Shown here: positions 8,240 to 17,362 of the stretch, one piece after another
Layout: every line of letters starts with the position of its first letter
Numbering within the stretch: the first letter of the stretch is position 1
Assembly: GCA_030054025.1 (NCBI GenBank)
Contig: JASGCQ010000005.1
Location: 1 to 55,640 of the forward strand
Length of the DNA: 55,640 bases
Source of the DNA: Phycisphaerales bacterium
Lineage (GTDB): Bacteria; Bacteroidota; Bacteroidia; Chitinophagales; Chitinophagaceae
Direction of reading: 5' to 3'
Notes under the pieces: model-generated
The model's input: only the letters and a program-made list of their open reading frames with translations
What the model was told of the DNA's origin: nothing
Databases searched by the model: none
Made by a program: the position numbers and the translations under genes

Positions 8240-9622
8240 ATGAATCAATTGCAATCTACATTCTTAGCCAAAAGCGAGGTAAAGTCGCAAGACTTGGAAC
8301 ATAAGCGAAAAATATCTTGGAATATCCAAAAGTATAATGGTGCTGTGCTGAAAGGAAAAGAGCAATTTGCCCAACTGGAAATGGCTCGTAAAAAAGCTAA
8401 AAATATTAAGTGGAAGGCTATAGAAGAACTAGACAAGCATCTCGAAACTTTCGAAAAAAATTTTACCGCCAAAGGAGGCAAATTACTTTGGGCGGATAAT
8501 GCTGAGGAAGCGCTGCAGCAGATTTTGAATATTTGTAAAGAAAAAAATACCAAGCAAATTGTCAAATCCAAGTCAATGGTCACGGAAGAAATTCACCTCA
8601 ATCAATTTTTGGAGGGGCATGGAATCGAATCTGTAGAAACAGACTTGGGAGAATATATCCAACAATTAGATGGCGAAGCACCCTATCATATCGTTACTCC
8701 TGCCATGCACAAAAGCAAAGAAGATGTAGCAAAATTATTTCATGATAAACTGGGTACAGCACCTCATCTATCGCCTACGGCACTGACTTTGGTGGCAAGA
8801 GAGAAACTGAGGTCTAAATACCAAGCAGCACAAATAGGCATCACGGGAGCCAATTTTTGGATTGCCGACATAGGTGGTATATCCGTTACCGAAAACGAAG
8901 GGAATGGAAGACTCAGCACTTCATTACCCAAAGTGCATATTGCAATAGTCGGCATCGAAAAAGTACTGCCTAAGCTTCAAGATTTAAACTTGTTTTTACC
9001 CTTGTTGGCGACATTCGGTACGGGGCAAAAAGTAACTTCTTACAATACGATTTTTACAGGTCCAAGGCAGAAAGAAGAAACAGACGGACCCGATGAGATG
9101 TATGTCATTATGTTGGATAATGGACGTACACACTTGATGGCGAAACCCGAAGTGAGAGAAAGTATGTATTGCATCCGATGCGGCTCTTGCCTTAATGCTT
9201 GTCCCATTTACAAAAATATTGGGGGGCATGCATACGGTGCTACCTACAGTGGTCCCATAGGTGCAGTCATTACCCCACACATGATGGGTATGGAAAATTA
9301 TAAACACTTGAGTTATGCCTCTACTCTTTGTGGAAACTGTACCGAAGTCTGCCCTTTAAAAATAAACATACACTCTATGCTTTTGGCAAATAGAGAGCAA
9401 GCAGTGTCTGAGGGCATGAATGGCTTTCAAGAAAATATGGCTTGGATTATGTGGCAAAAAGGCATGATGAATCGAAAGCTCATTGGTTTAGCAGGCAATC
9501 AAATCAAGAATAAATTGTTTCAAGCCTTGTTTAGGAAAACCTGGGCGAACCGAAGAGAAGAGATAGATTTTCCTCCTCAAACATTTCAACAACTTTTTGC
9601 TCATAAAAACCGAAAGGAATAA
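8240..9622 (+). CDS. lutB: LutB/YkgF-type iron-sulfur protein (lactate utilisation LUD family)
   Basis: A 460-residue protein with a LUD domain in the first 290 residues and a ferredoxin-like part binding two [4Fe-4S] clusters: CIRCGSCLNAC (Cys311, 314, 317, 321) and CGNCTEVC (Cys364, 367, 371). In Bacillus, LutABC oxidise L-lactate to pyruvate; this is the LutB subunit. LutA and LutC partners are not adjacent. Instead a FemAB-like gene begins five bases after the stop, so the operon is unusual. The longer TTG start at 8231 was rejected because that codon is part of the promoter element. Confidence 0.88.
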   Translation: MNQLQSTFLAKSEVKSQDLEHKRKISWNIQKYNGAVLKGKEQFAQLEMARKKAKNIKWKAIEELDKHLETFEKNFTAKGGKLLWADNAEEALQQILNICKEKNTKQIVKSKSMVTEEIHLNQFLEGHGIESVETDLGEYIQQLDGEAPYHIVTPAMHKSKEDVAKLFHDKLGTAPHLSPTALTLVAREKLRSKYQAAQIGITGANFWIADIGGISVTENEGNGRLSTSLPKVHIAIVGIEKVLPKLQDLNLFLPLLATFGTGQKVTSYNTIFTGPRQKEETDGPDEMYVIMLDNGRTHLMAKPEVRESMYCIRCGSCLNACPIYKNIGGHAYGATYSGPIGAVITPHMMGMENYKHLSYASTLCGNCTEVCPLKINIHSMLLANREQAVSEGMNGFQENMAWIMWQKGMMNRKLIGLAGNQIKNKLFQALFRKTWANRREEIDFPPQTFQQLFAHKNRKE

Positions 9623-9626
9623 GTCC

Positions 9627-10544
9627 TTGACCAATAAAGAGAGATATCGTTTAATTGCAGACCAGCTACCCTTGTTTTTCAAGCCTTGGTGGTTGGATAT
9701 AGTATGCAATCAAGAATGGGATGTAGCTATGACCTTTGATGAGAATCAAATAACAGCAGTATGGCCGTATAGTTTGGAAAGAAAATATGGATTTAAAATT
9801 ATCCGAAATCCTTTGCTCACAGCTTATTTGGGTCCCTACTTTTTAAAAAGAGAAGATGGTATTCGAACGAAACAACTGTTGCAAGACCTTTGGCAACAAA
9901 TCCCCAAATCAGATTTTGTACAATGGACAAGTATGCCAGAATCGGATAATAGCAACTTTTTTGAAACCCTCAATTGTTCCATAAAGTCACGAATTACCTA
10001 TCACGCTAACTTGTTGCTATCCGAAGCAGAACTATGGCAGAATATTCAACCTAGAAGAAAAAATGCCATTCGAAAAGCCGAGAAAGATTTAGGTATAGAA
10101 GAAAACGGAATGGATATACCCCAATTTGTAACTTGGCATGCTCGTTCTTTCATGTCAAAAAATAAAACATATCCATATTCTGAGCATTTGCTCAACAAAA
10201 TTATTCTAAGCGCAAAAGAAAATAATGCAATATTGAGTTACACTGCCAACGACAAAGTGGGTAATTGTTTAGCACAAGTTTGCCTGCTTTATGACAAAAA
10301 TAAAATTTATTATTTACTCGGTGCTGCTGCACCCGACGCACATAATGGGGCTACAGCTTTGATGATATGGAAAGCCATGTTGGCAGCTCAAAAAATGGGT
10401 ATTTCTATATTCGACTTTGAAGGCAGTATGGACGCAGGAATTGCGCGTTTTTTTGAACGATTTGGAGCAGAAAAAATGACTTATTCAGAGTTCTCTAAAA
10501 CCAATTCTTGGTTGTGGAAGCTGAAACAAAAAATCACGCACTAG
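9627..10544 (+). CDS. FemAB/GNAT-like aminoacyl- or acetyltransferase
   Basis: About 305 residues. The middle part has the helical segment QPRRKNAIRKAEKDLGIEE and the C-terminal half has the acceptor-domain pattern (YYLLGAAAPD, ATALMIWKAM, IFDFEGSMD, FFERFGAEK) common to FemAB-like GNAT proteins in lipid- or polysaccharide-modification loci. Such enzymes transfer an amino acid or acyl group to a cell-envelope acceptor; the substrate here is unknown. The TTG at 9627 is taken as start because GAAAGGA at 9610-9616 sits at ribosome-binding distance; an upstream TTG at 9597 would overlap lutB. The next gene begins 12 bases after the stop. Confidence 0.7.
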   Translation: MTNKERYRLIADQLPLFFKPWWLDIVCNQEWDVAMTFDENQITAVWPYSLERKYGFKIIRNPLLTAYLGPYFLKREDGIRTKQLLQDLWQQIPKSDFVQWTSMPESDNSNFFETLNCSIKSRITYHANLLLSEAELWQNIQPRRKNAIRKAEKDLGIEENGMDIPQFVTWHARSFMSKNKTYPYSEHLLNKIILSAKENNAILSYTANDKVGNCLAQVCLLYDKNKIYYLLGAAAPDAHNGATALMIWKAMLAAQKMGISIFDFEGSMDAGIARFFERFGAEKMTYSEFSKTNSWLWKLKQKITH

Positions 10545-10556
10545 GAAGAGAAGGGT

Positions 10557-11858
10557 ATGAACATTGCAATAATAGCTCCTAAAATCAGTACAAGACTATC
10601 CTATATTTTAGATTGGATATTTGGAGAACAAATGGCTTTGAGCTATAGCTTATATACAGATTTAGCGAGTGTTTTAGAAGACCAGCTGACGATAGGATAT
10701 GGAGTGGAAGGTACTACGATTACTATACCCAATACTCATTTACTGTTTGAAGAAGGATTGCAGCAACCTGAAATTGCTACCGGAATTTGGGATGAAATTC
10801 CAATAATTTTTTACGTTGATAAAGAGGGCGCAACAATTCCCTTCGACCTATTTTCTGCTGTATTTTACTTACTCACTCGATATGAAGAATATTTACCCTT
10901 TGCTGCTGATAAACATCAACGATTTCCAGCTACAGAAAGTATCTTATTCAAAAATCAATTGTTAGAACGTCCGATAGTTGATGAATGGTTGCGTTTATTG
11001 AGCAACCTATTGGCAAGTCACAACCTATTTGTTCCTAAAAAGAAATTTCAATTTTTGCCCAGCTATGATATTGATATGGCTTGGAAATATTTATACAAAG
11101 GTTGGAAACGAAACATAGGCGGCTATCTCAAAGATATGCTTCAGGGAAAATTGGTAGCAATGAATGAACGTAGGAATGTCCTTTCAGGTTTAGAACAAGA
11201 CCCTTACGATTGTTTCGATTTTTTGAATCAGCTTCATCAAAAATATCAACTCAGCCCAATTTATTTTATACTGGCAGCACAAAGCAATTCTGACTTTGAT
11301 AAAAATATTTTGCCCACACAAAAAGAAATGCGTGCTTTAATTGAGGTATTATCCCAAAAATATTTGATTGGGATGCATCCCTCATACCGAACAAGTGGCG
11401 CCCCTACATTATTGAATTCCGAGAAAAAATTATTAGAACAAATTTGCGGCTATTCTATTGCTCGTTCTCGACAGCATTATATCAAGTTTGCATTGCCCCA
11501 TACCTATCGGCATTTGTTGGCATTGGGCATAGAGCAAGATTATTCATTGGGATACGGTACGCATCTTGGTTTTCGGTCAGGCACAAGTCATTCTTTTTAT
11601 TGGTACGATTTGATAGAGGAGCGTGTAACACAATTACAAATTTTTCCGTTTTGTTTTATGGATACTACTGCTCATTATGAGCTTGGATTAAGTGCGGAAG
11701 AATCATTCATCAGGTTAGAAGAATTAAAAAATAAACTAAAAAATGTTGGGGGCATACTCTGTACCATTTTTCATAATTTTTCTTTAGGTCAGTCAAAAGA
11801 ATGGAATGGTTGGCCAGATTCTTATCGGCATTTTTTGGAACAAAACACAAAGCAATAA
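10557..11858 (+). CDS. Polysaccharide-deacetylase-like protein with DUF7033-type N-domain
   Basis: A 433-residue protein without a signal peptide. The N-terminal 170 residues resemble the DUF7033 module that precedes a NodB-like barrel in Bacteroidota. The barrel shows LPSYDIDMAWKY (the Asp-Asp metal motif equivalent), PIYFILAAQSN, and GMHPSYRTS, where the His would complete the metal site. Family members are predicted to deacetylate N-acetylated sugars. It lies between a FemAB-like transferase and a methyltransferase, 5 bases from the latter, which suggests joint modification of a surface glycan or lipid (inference). Confidence 0.75.
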   Translation: MNIAIIAPKISTRLSYILDWIFGEQMALSYSLYTDLASVLEDQLTIGYGVEGTTITIPNTHLLFEEGLQQPEIATGIWDEIPIIFYVDKEGATIPFDLFSAVFYLLTRYEEYLPFAADKHQRFPATESILFKNQLLERPIVDEWLRLLSNLLASHNLFVPKKKFQFLPSYDIDMAWKYLYKGWKRNIGGYLKDMLQGKLVAMNERRNVLSGLEQDPYDCFDFLNQLHQKYQLSPIYFILAAQSNSDFDKNILPTQKEMRALIEVLSQKYLIGMHPSYRTSGAPTLLNSEKKLLEQICGYSIARSRQHYIKFALPHTYRHLLALGIEQDYSLGYGTHLGFRSGTSHSFYWYDLIEERVTQLQIFPFCFMDTTAHYELGLSAEESFIRLEELKNKLKNVGGILCTIFHNFSLGQSKEWNGWPDSYRHFLEQNTKQ

Positions 11859-11863
11859 ACACC

Positions 11864-12547
11864 ATGGATGTCTTAGGAAGAGCAATAGCCGACTATTATT
11901 TTGAAGAAAGTCGTCACAAACTTTGGGTGCATGATACGCATGGGCCAAAAGTAGAAATGCCTGTAAAAATTTATTTTAGAGATGGAGAACAAATGCCCGA
12001 TTTGGAACTACTTGCCTTACAAATGTGTAAAGGCAGGACCTTGGATATTGGCGCAGGAGCTGGTAGTCATGCGCTTTGGTTGCAAGAACATCATGTGTCG
12101 GTAAAAGCAATAGATATATCGGAAGGAGCAGTACAAGCGATGAAAGGAAGAGGAGTGTTAGAGGCAAGTGTTCAAGATTTTTTTACTATAAAAAAGGAAA
12201 AGTTCGACACTTTACTTTTATTGATGAACGGGATAGGATTGGTACAAAACATACAAGGCTTGCATCGTTTTTTAGATATTGCCAAAGGCCTTTTGTGTAA
12301 GGGAGGACAAATTCTATTCGATTCCTCTGACGTGGCTTATTTATACGAAGATGGCATACCCGAATTAGATTATTATGGCGAAATAAAGTGCCAATACGAA
12401 TATCGAAGACAAAAAACGGAATGGTTTTCTTGGTTGTATATTGACCAAAAGTCAGTAACCAACATTGCGAAGAGTAAGGGTTGGAATGTCGAGATTTTGT
12501 TTGTTGATGAGTCTGATCAATATCTTGCCCGACTTACTTTAGCTTAA
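11864..12547 (+). CDS. Class I SAM-dependent methyltransferase
   Basis: A 227-residue protein with motif I LDIGAGAGSHALWL, an acidic residue ending strand 2 (VKAIDISEG) and a motif IV-like segment FDTLLLLMNGIG. ATG at 11864 (MDVLGRAIADYYF) is preferred: it lies five bases after the upstream stop, whereas the longer frame from 11801 would overlap the deacetylase gene by 58 bases. The acceptor is unknown; the neighbours point to an envelope molecule or an unrelated small substrate. The 3' end overlaps convergent aroE by 14 bases. Confidence 0.85.
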   Translation: MDVLGRAIADYYFEESRHKLWVHDTHGPKVEMPVKIYFRDGEQMPDLELLALQMCKGRTLDIGAGAGSHALWLQEHHVSVKAIDISEGAVQAMKGRGVLEASVQDFFTIKKEKFDTLLLLMNGIGLVQNIQGLHRFLDIAKGLLCKGGQILFDSSDVAYLYEDGIPELDYYGEIKCQYEYRRQKTEWFSWLYIDQKSVTNIAKSKGWNVEILFVDESDQYLARLTLA

Positions 12548-13292
12548 GGATAGGTTCGTCTATTTTTTCACTATTCCATATTTCCCAACTCTTATCTGCT
12601 TGAAGTTGCAGCATTTTGACACCATTTGCTGTTCGAGCATATTGTTCTGCCCCTTTTTTTAGAAAAAGAGTTTCAGCAGGGTTATAGATTAAGTCGAAGA
12701 GTATGTGTTTTTCATTGAGCAGATGGTAGGGTATTGGAGGGCTGTCGCTCAAATGTGGAAACATACCTAGCGGGGTAGTGTTGATGATGAGTTGATGTGA
12801 TTGCATGATTTCGGTATCCAAATCTCGATAGCTTAAATCCCCTTTTCCACTGGATGAAACAGTATGTGTTGCAATGTCCAATTGCTTTAGCGCAAACAAT
12901 ACTGCTTGTGCAGAACCCCCTGTGCCTAATACCAATGCCTTATTGATAGACATATCGAGCAAGGGTTTTAGGCTTTCAGTAAAACCATAATAATCGGTAT
13001 TGAAGCCAATCAATTTTTTGTCTTGTATTTTAATGCAATTCACCGCATGAATATTTTGCGCAGTATCACTGATGGCATCTAAAAAAGGAATCACCGCAGT
13101 TTTATACGGAATGGTAACATTTAATCCTTGTAGGTTTGGAAATTGGTGAAGTAACGAGGGTAATAATTCAATTTGCTCAATCGGGAACGCTTTGTAATGG
13201 CAATTGAGTTGTTCTGCTTCAAACTGCTCATTGAAATATTGAGGTGAAAAACTATGCTTCAGTGGGAATCCGATTAGGCCAAATTGTTTCAT
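12534..13292 (-). CDS. aroE: Shikimate dehydrogenase
   Basis: Reduces 3-dehydroshikimate to shikimate with NADPH in aromatic amino acid synthesis. The 252 residues show the substrate-binding SFS motif (14-16), Lys64 in NVTIPYKT, Asn85 and Asp100 in GFNTDYYG, and the nucleotide-binding LGTGGSAQA loop. All catalytic positions are present. It is separated from the upstream comA-like gene by a strong hairpin, so it is probably transcribed on its own. Its 3' end overlaps the convergent methyltransferase gene. Confidence 0.96.
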   Translation of the reverse strand: MKQFGLIGFPLKHSFSPQYFNEQFEAEQLNCHYKAFPIEQIELLPSLLHQFPNLQGLNVTIPYKTAVIPFLDAISDTAQNIHAVNCIKIQDKKLIGFNTDYYGFTESLKPLLDMSINKALVLGTGGSAQAVLFALKQLDIATHTVSSSGKGDLSYRDLDTEIMQSHQLIINTTPLGMFPHLSDSPPIPYHLLNEKHILFDLIYNPAETLFLKKGAEQYARTANGVKMLQLQADKSWEIWNSEKIDEPILKLK

Positions 13293-13313
13293 AAATACAA
13301 TTTATGTGATTAA

Positions 13314-13351
13314 AAAAAGCGATTGCATTTTTAAAATGTCAATCGCTTTTT
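13314..13351. terminator. Hairpin terminator after the ComA-like gene
   Basis: AAAAAGCGATTG (13314-13325) pairs with CAATCGCTTTTT (13340-13351), with further A/T pairing toward the loop. Flanking A- and T-runs make it usable in both directions; on the minus strand it ends the transcript of the gene stopping at 13373. Confidence 0.82.
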
Positions 13352-13372
13352 CTTTCTTTAAGATATCATCAA

Positions 13373-14134
13373 TTATTTATCAAGATAAAAATGAAAAGTA
13401 TCGCCGCGCAATCCAATACGCGTTGCTTCAAGCGGAATAACATCGTTTGGTGCTATATTACCTAGGTTGACATTAGCACCCAGCAATTGCATAAAATAAA
13501 CTTGCTGTGCTTTTTGAGGCGCTTCCCAAATTATTTTTTGAGCTGGTATTTGAGTCAAAATTTCTTGAACCAAACCTTCACGTACTTCGCCGGTGCCACG
13601 ATAGATACCTACATTGCCTGCTTCGCGCGCTTCGGCAATGACATATTTAGACCCTGCACTCAATTCAGAGCGCATCAACTCTATCCACTTGTAAGGTGGG
13701 ATAATATGAGCCGCATCTTTAGAGCCTACCTCCGAAAATACAGTTACTTCTTTTGCTAATCTTTCGATGTAATTACATTTTGTGGTTTGGTCTATTGCCA
13801 TCGAGCCATCGGATACCTCAACATGTTTCAAGCCATATTCCTTCACAATATTGAGATAATCTTCGAACTGATCTCTGATAGCAAAAGCCTCAAATAAGGT
13901 ACCTCCAAAATAAACGGGAATATTATGTTCTTGATAAATGGCAATTTTTTCTTTTAGATTGGGCGTTACTGCCGAAGTGCCAAAACCTAACTTTACAATA
14001 TCAATATAAGGACCTGCAATCGAAATAAAATCTCTCACCTCATTGATCGAAAGACCTTTGTCCATAATCATCGTAAGACCGTTATTGCGCGGGATGCTAG
14101 TACGCTCGGGTATATTCTTCAGTGGAAAGTTCAT
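13373..14134 (-). CDS. comA: Phosphosulfolactate synthase-like protein (ComA family)
   Basis: A 253-residue TIM-barrel protein matching the ComA family, which adds sulfite to phosphoenolpyruvate to give (2R)-phospho-3-sulfolactate. Visible family segments are DKGLSINEVRDFI, DIVKLGFGTSA, PVYFGGTLFE, HVEVSDGSM, SEVGSKDA and EAREAGNVGIY. In methanogens this starts coenzyme M synthesis; in Bacteroidota, where coenzyme M is not made, a route to sulfonated compounds such as cysteate for sulfonolipids is a possible role (inference). No ComB/C/D/E genes are next to it. It is divergent from the plus-strand gene at 14270. Confidence 0.88.
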   Translation of the reverse strand: MNFPLKNIPERTSIPRNNGLTMIMDKGLSINEVRDFISIAGPYIDIVKLGFGTSAVTPNLKEKIAIYQEHNIPVYFGGTLFEAFAIRDQFEDYLNIVKEYGLKHVEVSDGSMAIDQTTKCNYIERLAKEVTVFSEVGSKDAAHIIPPYKWIELMRSELSAGSKYVIAEAREAGNVGIYRGTGEVREGLVQEILTQIPAQKIIWEAPQKAQQVYFMQLLGANVNLGNIAPNDVIPLEATRIGLRGDTFHFYLDK

Positions 14135-14157
14135 AACTAATATATTTAGAATATCGG

Positions 14158-14249
14158 CTGCTAAGGTAAGCTCATTTACACAATTATACAGAATTCAAGC
14201 AGCCTAGTTTTTTATCAATAAATTAATAAGCTATTTGCTACCTTAGCAG
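14158..14249. promoter_or_regulatory. Mirrored promoter cores in the divergent 14.1-14.3 kb gap
   Basis: The 11-mer TACCTTAGCAG occurs on the plus strand at 14239-14249 and on the minus strand at 14158-14168, each facing outward. Each lies 20-23 bases before the ATG of its gene (14270 plus, 14134 minus). TACCTTAG differs at one position from the TAnnTTTG -7 consensus, so the pair is probably two matching promoters; an operator read by one regulator on both sides is the alternative. Confidence 0.45.
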
Positions 14250-14269
14250 TTCAATTATTTTTTTAAGGT

Positions 14270-14563
14270 ATGAAACGAAATGTGCCTCTTTTGGGTTTTA
14301 TAATCGGTGCGCTTACTCCTCTACTCGGATTTTTAATTGTATACCTGATTTTTAGAAATGGGTCGCAGTCGCTTGGTGATTTCTTTTCAAATTATTGGTC
14401 TAACAATAAAACCTTCGCCAAGTTAATGACCTTGAGCCTATTGGCTAATCTGGCTCCTTTTGTGTATTGTAACTCGAAAAGACTAGACTATATCTCGCGT
14501 GGTATCTTTGTAGCTACTATGCTCTATGTAGTGTTTATTATTCTCCTCATGTTTGTGTGGTAA
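14270..14563 (+). CDS. Small membrane protein of unknown function upstream of lpxB
   Basis: A 97-residue, strongly hydrophobic protein with three likely membrane spans (about 7-27, 46-62 and 76-96) and a positively charged start MKRN. Not recognised. Its stop lies 19 bases before the chosen lpxB start, so the two are almost certainly co-transcribed, and a role in the envelope is likely only by association. Confidence 0.7.
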   Translation: MKRNVPLLGFIIGALTPLLGFLIVYLIFRNGSQSLGDFFSNYWSNNKTFAKLMTLSLLANLAPFVYCNSKRLDYISRGIFVATMLYVVFIILLMFVW

Positions 14564-14582
14564 ACAAAAAACTACTCAAAGT

Positions 14583-15683
14583 TTGAAGTACTATATCATT
14601 GCCGGAGAAGCCAGTGGCGACTTACACGGTAGTAATCTCATTAAGGCCATTCATGATCAAGATACCCAAGCTGATATTAGATGTTGGGGTGGTGATAAAA
14701 TGAAAGCAGCAGGAGCCCACTTAATCAAGCACTACAAAGATTTAGCTTTTATGGGATTTGTAGAAGTGATTCAGCATTTGGGTACTATACTCGGCAATAT
14801 TGCTTTTTGTAAAAAAGACATCCAACATTTTGCGCCCACCGTTCTTGTTTTGATAGATTACCCAGGCTTTAATCTCCGCATAGCAAAATGGGCAAAGGCT
14901 AATGGTATCAAGGTGGTTTATTATATATCGCCACAGGTTTGGGCTTGGAAAGAAAACAGGGTAAAGACGATTAAATCTTGTGTCGATAAGATGTTGGTTA
15001 TATTACCCTTTGAAGTTGATTTTTATAAGACATGGAATTTCCCAGTCACCTATACAGGTCATCCTTTAGTTGAAGTGATTCAACAAGAAATTGAAGAAGT
15101 GCCTATTGTACCCTTGTCCTCAAAACCCATTATAGCATTGCTGCCGGGCAGCCGAGAGCAAGAGATAAAGGTTAAATTACCCCTAATGCTCTCAGTAGTA
15201 GATAACTTTCCCGATTATCAGTTTATTGTAGCACAAGCACCTTCTTTGTCCGATGAACTGATGCAAGATATCATTGCGGATAAAAATGTATTGCTGGCAA
15301 AGAATCAAACCTACAACTTATTGAAACAAGCCAAAGCTGGCTTAATCACCAGTGGTACTGCCACACTCGAAACTGCTTTGTTTGGTTTGCCACAAGTCGT
15401 TTGTTACAAAGGCAATCCATTGTCTTTTTGGTTGGCTACTAAATTGGTTAAAGTGAAATATATCTCTTTGGTCAATCTCGTAATGGATAAGCCTGTGGTA
15501 AAGGAATTGATACAGAATGATTTGAATAAAGAAAATTTGATTGCTGAATTAAGTGAGATTTTAAAAGAAGGCGAAGTGTTGCAACAAATGAAAACAGACT
15601 ACCAAAAGCTTTGGCAGTCTTTGGGTTCGAAACCCGCATCTACAATAGCTGCAGAAGAGATTATCCGTAGCACACAAACATAA
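14583..15683 (+). CDS. lpxB: Lipid-A-disaccharide synthase
   Basis: Peripheral-membrane GT-B glycosyltransferase that joins UDP-2,3-diacylglucosamine and lipid X into the lipid A disaccharide. Seen are the N-terminal AGEASGDLHGSNL motif, CWGGDKMKAAGA, LIDYPGFNLRIAKWAK, YYISPQVWAWKENR, LLPGSREQEI and the C-terminal SGTATLETALFGLPQVVCYK, all family signatures. The TTG at 14583 is chosen because it makes the N-terminus MKYYIIAGEASGD, the normal family start; a longer frame from the TTG at 14553 overlaps the previous gene. Its presence implies an LPS-type outer membrane. Confidence 0.95.
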   Translation: MKYYIIAGEASGDLHGSNLIKAIHDQDTQADIRCWGGDKMKAAGAHLIKHYKDLAFMGFVEVIQHLGTILGNIAFCKKDIQHFAPTVLVLIDYPGFNLRIAKWAKANGIKVVYYISPQVWAWKENRVKTIKSCVDKMLVILPFEVDFYKTWNFPVTYTGHPLVEVIQQEIEEVPIVPLSSKPIIALLPGSREQEIKVKLPLMLSVVDNFPDYQFIVAQAPSLSDELMQDIIADKNVLLAKNQTYNLLKQAKAGLITSGTATLETALFGLPQVVCYKGNPLSFWLATKLVKVKYISLVNLVMDKPVVKELIQNDLNKENLIAELSEILKEGEVLQQMKTDYQKLWQSLGSKPASTIAAEEIIRSTQT

Positions 15684-15694
15684 ATTGAATTAAG

Positions 15695-16759
15695 ATGAGT
15701 CGATTGTTTTCTCCCTACAAAATAAAGGAAATCACTTTTCGTAATAGAATTGTTGTTTCTCCGATGTGTCAGTATTCCTCTGTTGATGGCTTTGCCAACA
15801 ATTGGCATTTGGTACATTTGGGTACAAGAGCAGTTGGAGGTGCAGGATTAATTATGCAAGAAGCTACCGCGGTATTGCCCGAAGGCAGAATTAGCTATGC
15901 CGATATGGGTATCTGGAAGGAAGATCATATCGAAAAGCTAAAAGAAATCAACGAATTTATCCATCAACAGGGCGCAATTGCTGGAATACAACTGGCACAT
16001 GCAGGACGAAAAGCCAGTGCCGAAACTGCTTGGAATGGAGGTCGCCAAATTCATGAAGGCGCTCATAGTTGGGAGACGGTAGCTCCATCATCCATCCCTT
16101 TTCACGAAAAAGACAGAGTGCCAACGGAGCTTAGTCTGGAGGCGATTAAGCAAATTATACAGGCTTTTCAAGATGCAGCAAGACGTTCTTTGGCAGCAGG
16201 ATATAAAGTATTAGAAATTCATGCAGCACATGGATACTTGATTCACGAATTTTATTCGCCATTGAGTAATATAAGAACAGATGAGTACGGAGGTAGTTTC
16301 GAAAATAGAATTCGTTTTTTGCTCGAAATTGTTGATGCAATTCGAGTAGAGTGGCCGAATCATTTTCCATTATTGGTGCGTATATCGGCTACCGATTGGG
16401 TAGAACATGGATGGACTATTGAAGATTCTGTGGCTTTGGCAAAAATATTAAAAGAGAAAGGAGTAGATGTGATTGATACTTCGAGTGCTGCTAATATTCC
16501 AAAAGCACCGATACCTATTGCTCCAAATTATCAAGTGCCATTGGCTGCTCAAATCAAAAAAGAGGCAGGTATAGCAACGGGTGCGGTTGGTCTCATTACC
16601 GATGCACAACAAGCCGAAGATATTTTGCAAGCCGAAGAGGCAGATTTAATTTTCATGGGTAGAGAATTGTTGCACAATCCATATTTTCCCTTAGAAGCAG
16701 CAAAGCAATTGGGCGATGAGTTTATTTGGCCTCTGCAATATGAAAGAGCAAAAAATTAA
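15695..16759 (+). CDS. namA: Old Yellow Enzyme, NADPH dehydrogenase (YqjM/NamA class)
   Basis: A 354-residue FMN-dependent ene-reductase. The thermophilic-like (YqjM) class is indicated by SPMCQYS with Cys25 and Tyr27, the substrate-binding pair in [27 protein letters not shown] and the phosphate/FMN loop near [13 protein letters not shown] followed by [16 protein letters not shown]. Such enzymes reduce activated C=C bonds in aldehydes, ketones, nitro-alkenes and similar electrophiles. It begins 11 bases after lpxB and is followed after 5 bases by the DUF922 gene, so it appears to be part of that operon without an obvious functional link. Confidence 0.93.
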   Translation: MSRLFSPYKIKEITFRNRIVVSPMCQYSSVDGFANNWHLVHLGTRAVGGAGLIMQEATAVLPEGRISYADMGIWKEDHIEKLKEINEFIHQQGAIAGIQLAHAGRKASAETAWNGGRQIHEGAHSWETVAPSSIPFHEKDRVPTELSLEAIKQIIQAFQDAARRSLAAGYKVLEIHAAHGYLIHEFYSPLSNIRTDEYGGSFENRIRFLLEIVDAIRVEWPNHFPLLVRISATDWVEHGWTIEDSVALAKILKEKGVDVIDTSSAANIPKAPIPIAPNYQVPLAAQIKKEAGIATGAVGLITDAQQAEDILQAEEADLIFMGRELLHNPYFPLEAAKQLGDEFIWPLQYERAKN

Positions 16760-16764
16760 ATAGT

Positions 16765-17358
16765 ATGGCAATGAAATGGTTTCGGATTTTTCTATTGATT
16801 TTCTTATCAGGGCAAAGTATACTTGCCCAACGAATCATTACGGCTACTGTGGCTATGGAAAAAATTTCTGATAAACCTAAAGAAATCGTTTATAGAAAAA
16901 ATACACGGCTTAGTCTCAGCGATTTTCTGGGTAATCCTGAGGTGAGAACAAACGAAGTTGCCTTGGCTTACTCAGGTGTTTCTTTACGATACAGTGGCTC
17001 TATCAAAAAAGGGCAAATTATGCTCGATATAAAGCTATATGCTGTATTTGACAGGTCTAAATCTTGGTGCTTGGAAAAGGCTAAAAACGATTGGACTTTA
17101 GCCCATGAGCAAAGACATTTTGATATTACCGCTATCAATGCTTGTAGGCTCTATAGAGCTTTGAAAGATTTTTCGTTTACCCAAAATTTTGAGCAAGAGA
17201 TTAAAGAATTGCAAAAGAAATTTCAACAACTAAACGAAGAAAATCAAGACGAATATGACGAGGCTACTCATCATGGAATCAATAAATTAGCCCAAGAAGA
17301 GTGGAATCAAAAAATAATCAAAACACTTGAAGAATACTCCGATTGCTTTGTAGAATAG
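16765..17358 (+). CDS. Secreted DUF922 protein with an HExxH motif
   Basis: A 197-residue protein with an N-terminal signal peptide ending near AQR (residue 22) and then the DUF922 domain, whose hallmark is the HEQRH motif at residues 114-118 in LAHEQRHFDIT. This is a zincin-like HExxH, so a metallopeptidase role in the periplasm is plausible but not proven for the family. The C-terminal 50 residues are charged and probably helical. It is the last gene of the lpxB run, ending four bases before the convergent tag gene. Confidence 0.8.
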   Translation: MAMKWFRIFLLIFLSGQSILAQRIITATVAMEKISDKPKEIVYRKNTRLSLSDFLGNPEVRTNEVALAYSGVSLRYSGSIKKGQIMLDIKLYAVFDRSKSWCLEKAKNDWTLAHEQRHFDITAINACRLYRALKDFSFTQNFEQEIKELQKKFQQLNEENQDEYDEATHHGINKLAQEEWNQKIIKTLEEYSDCFVE

Positions 17359-17362
17359 TCCA

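Noticed and set aside
8240..12547. Lactate-utilisation operon
   Set aside because: LutA and LutC are missing from the neighbourhood; only LutB is recognisable, so a lactate operon is not claimed.
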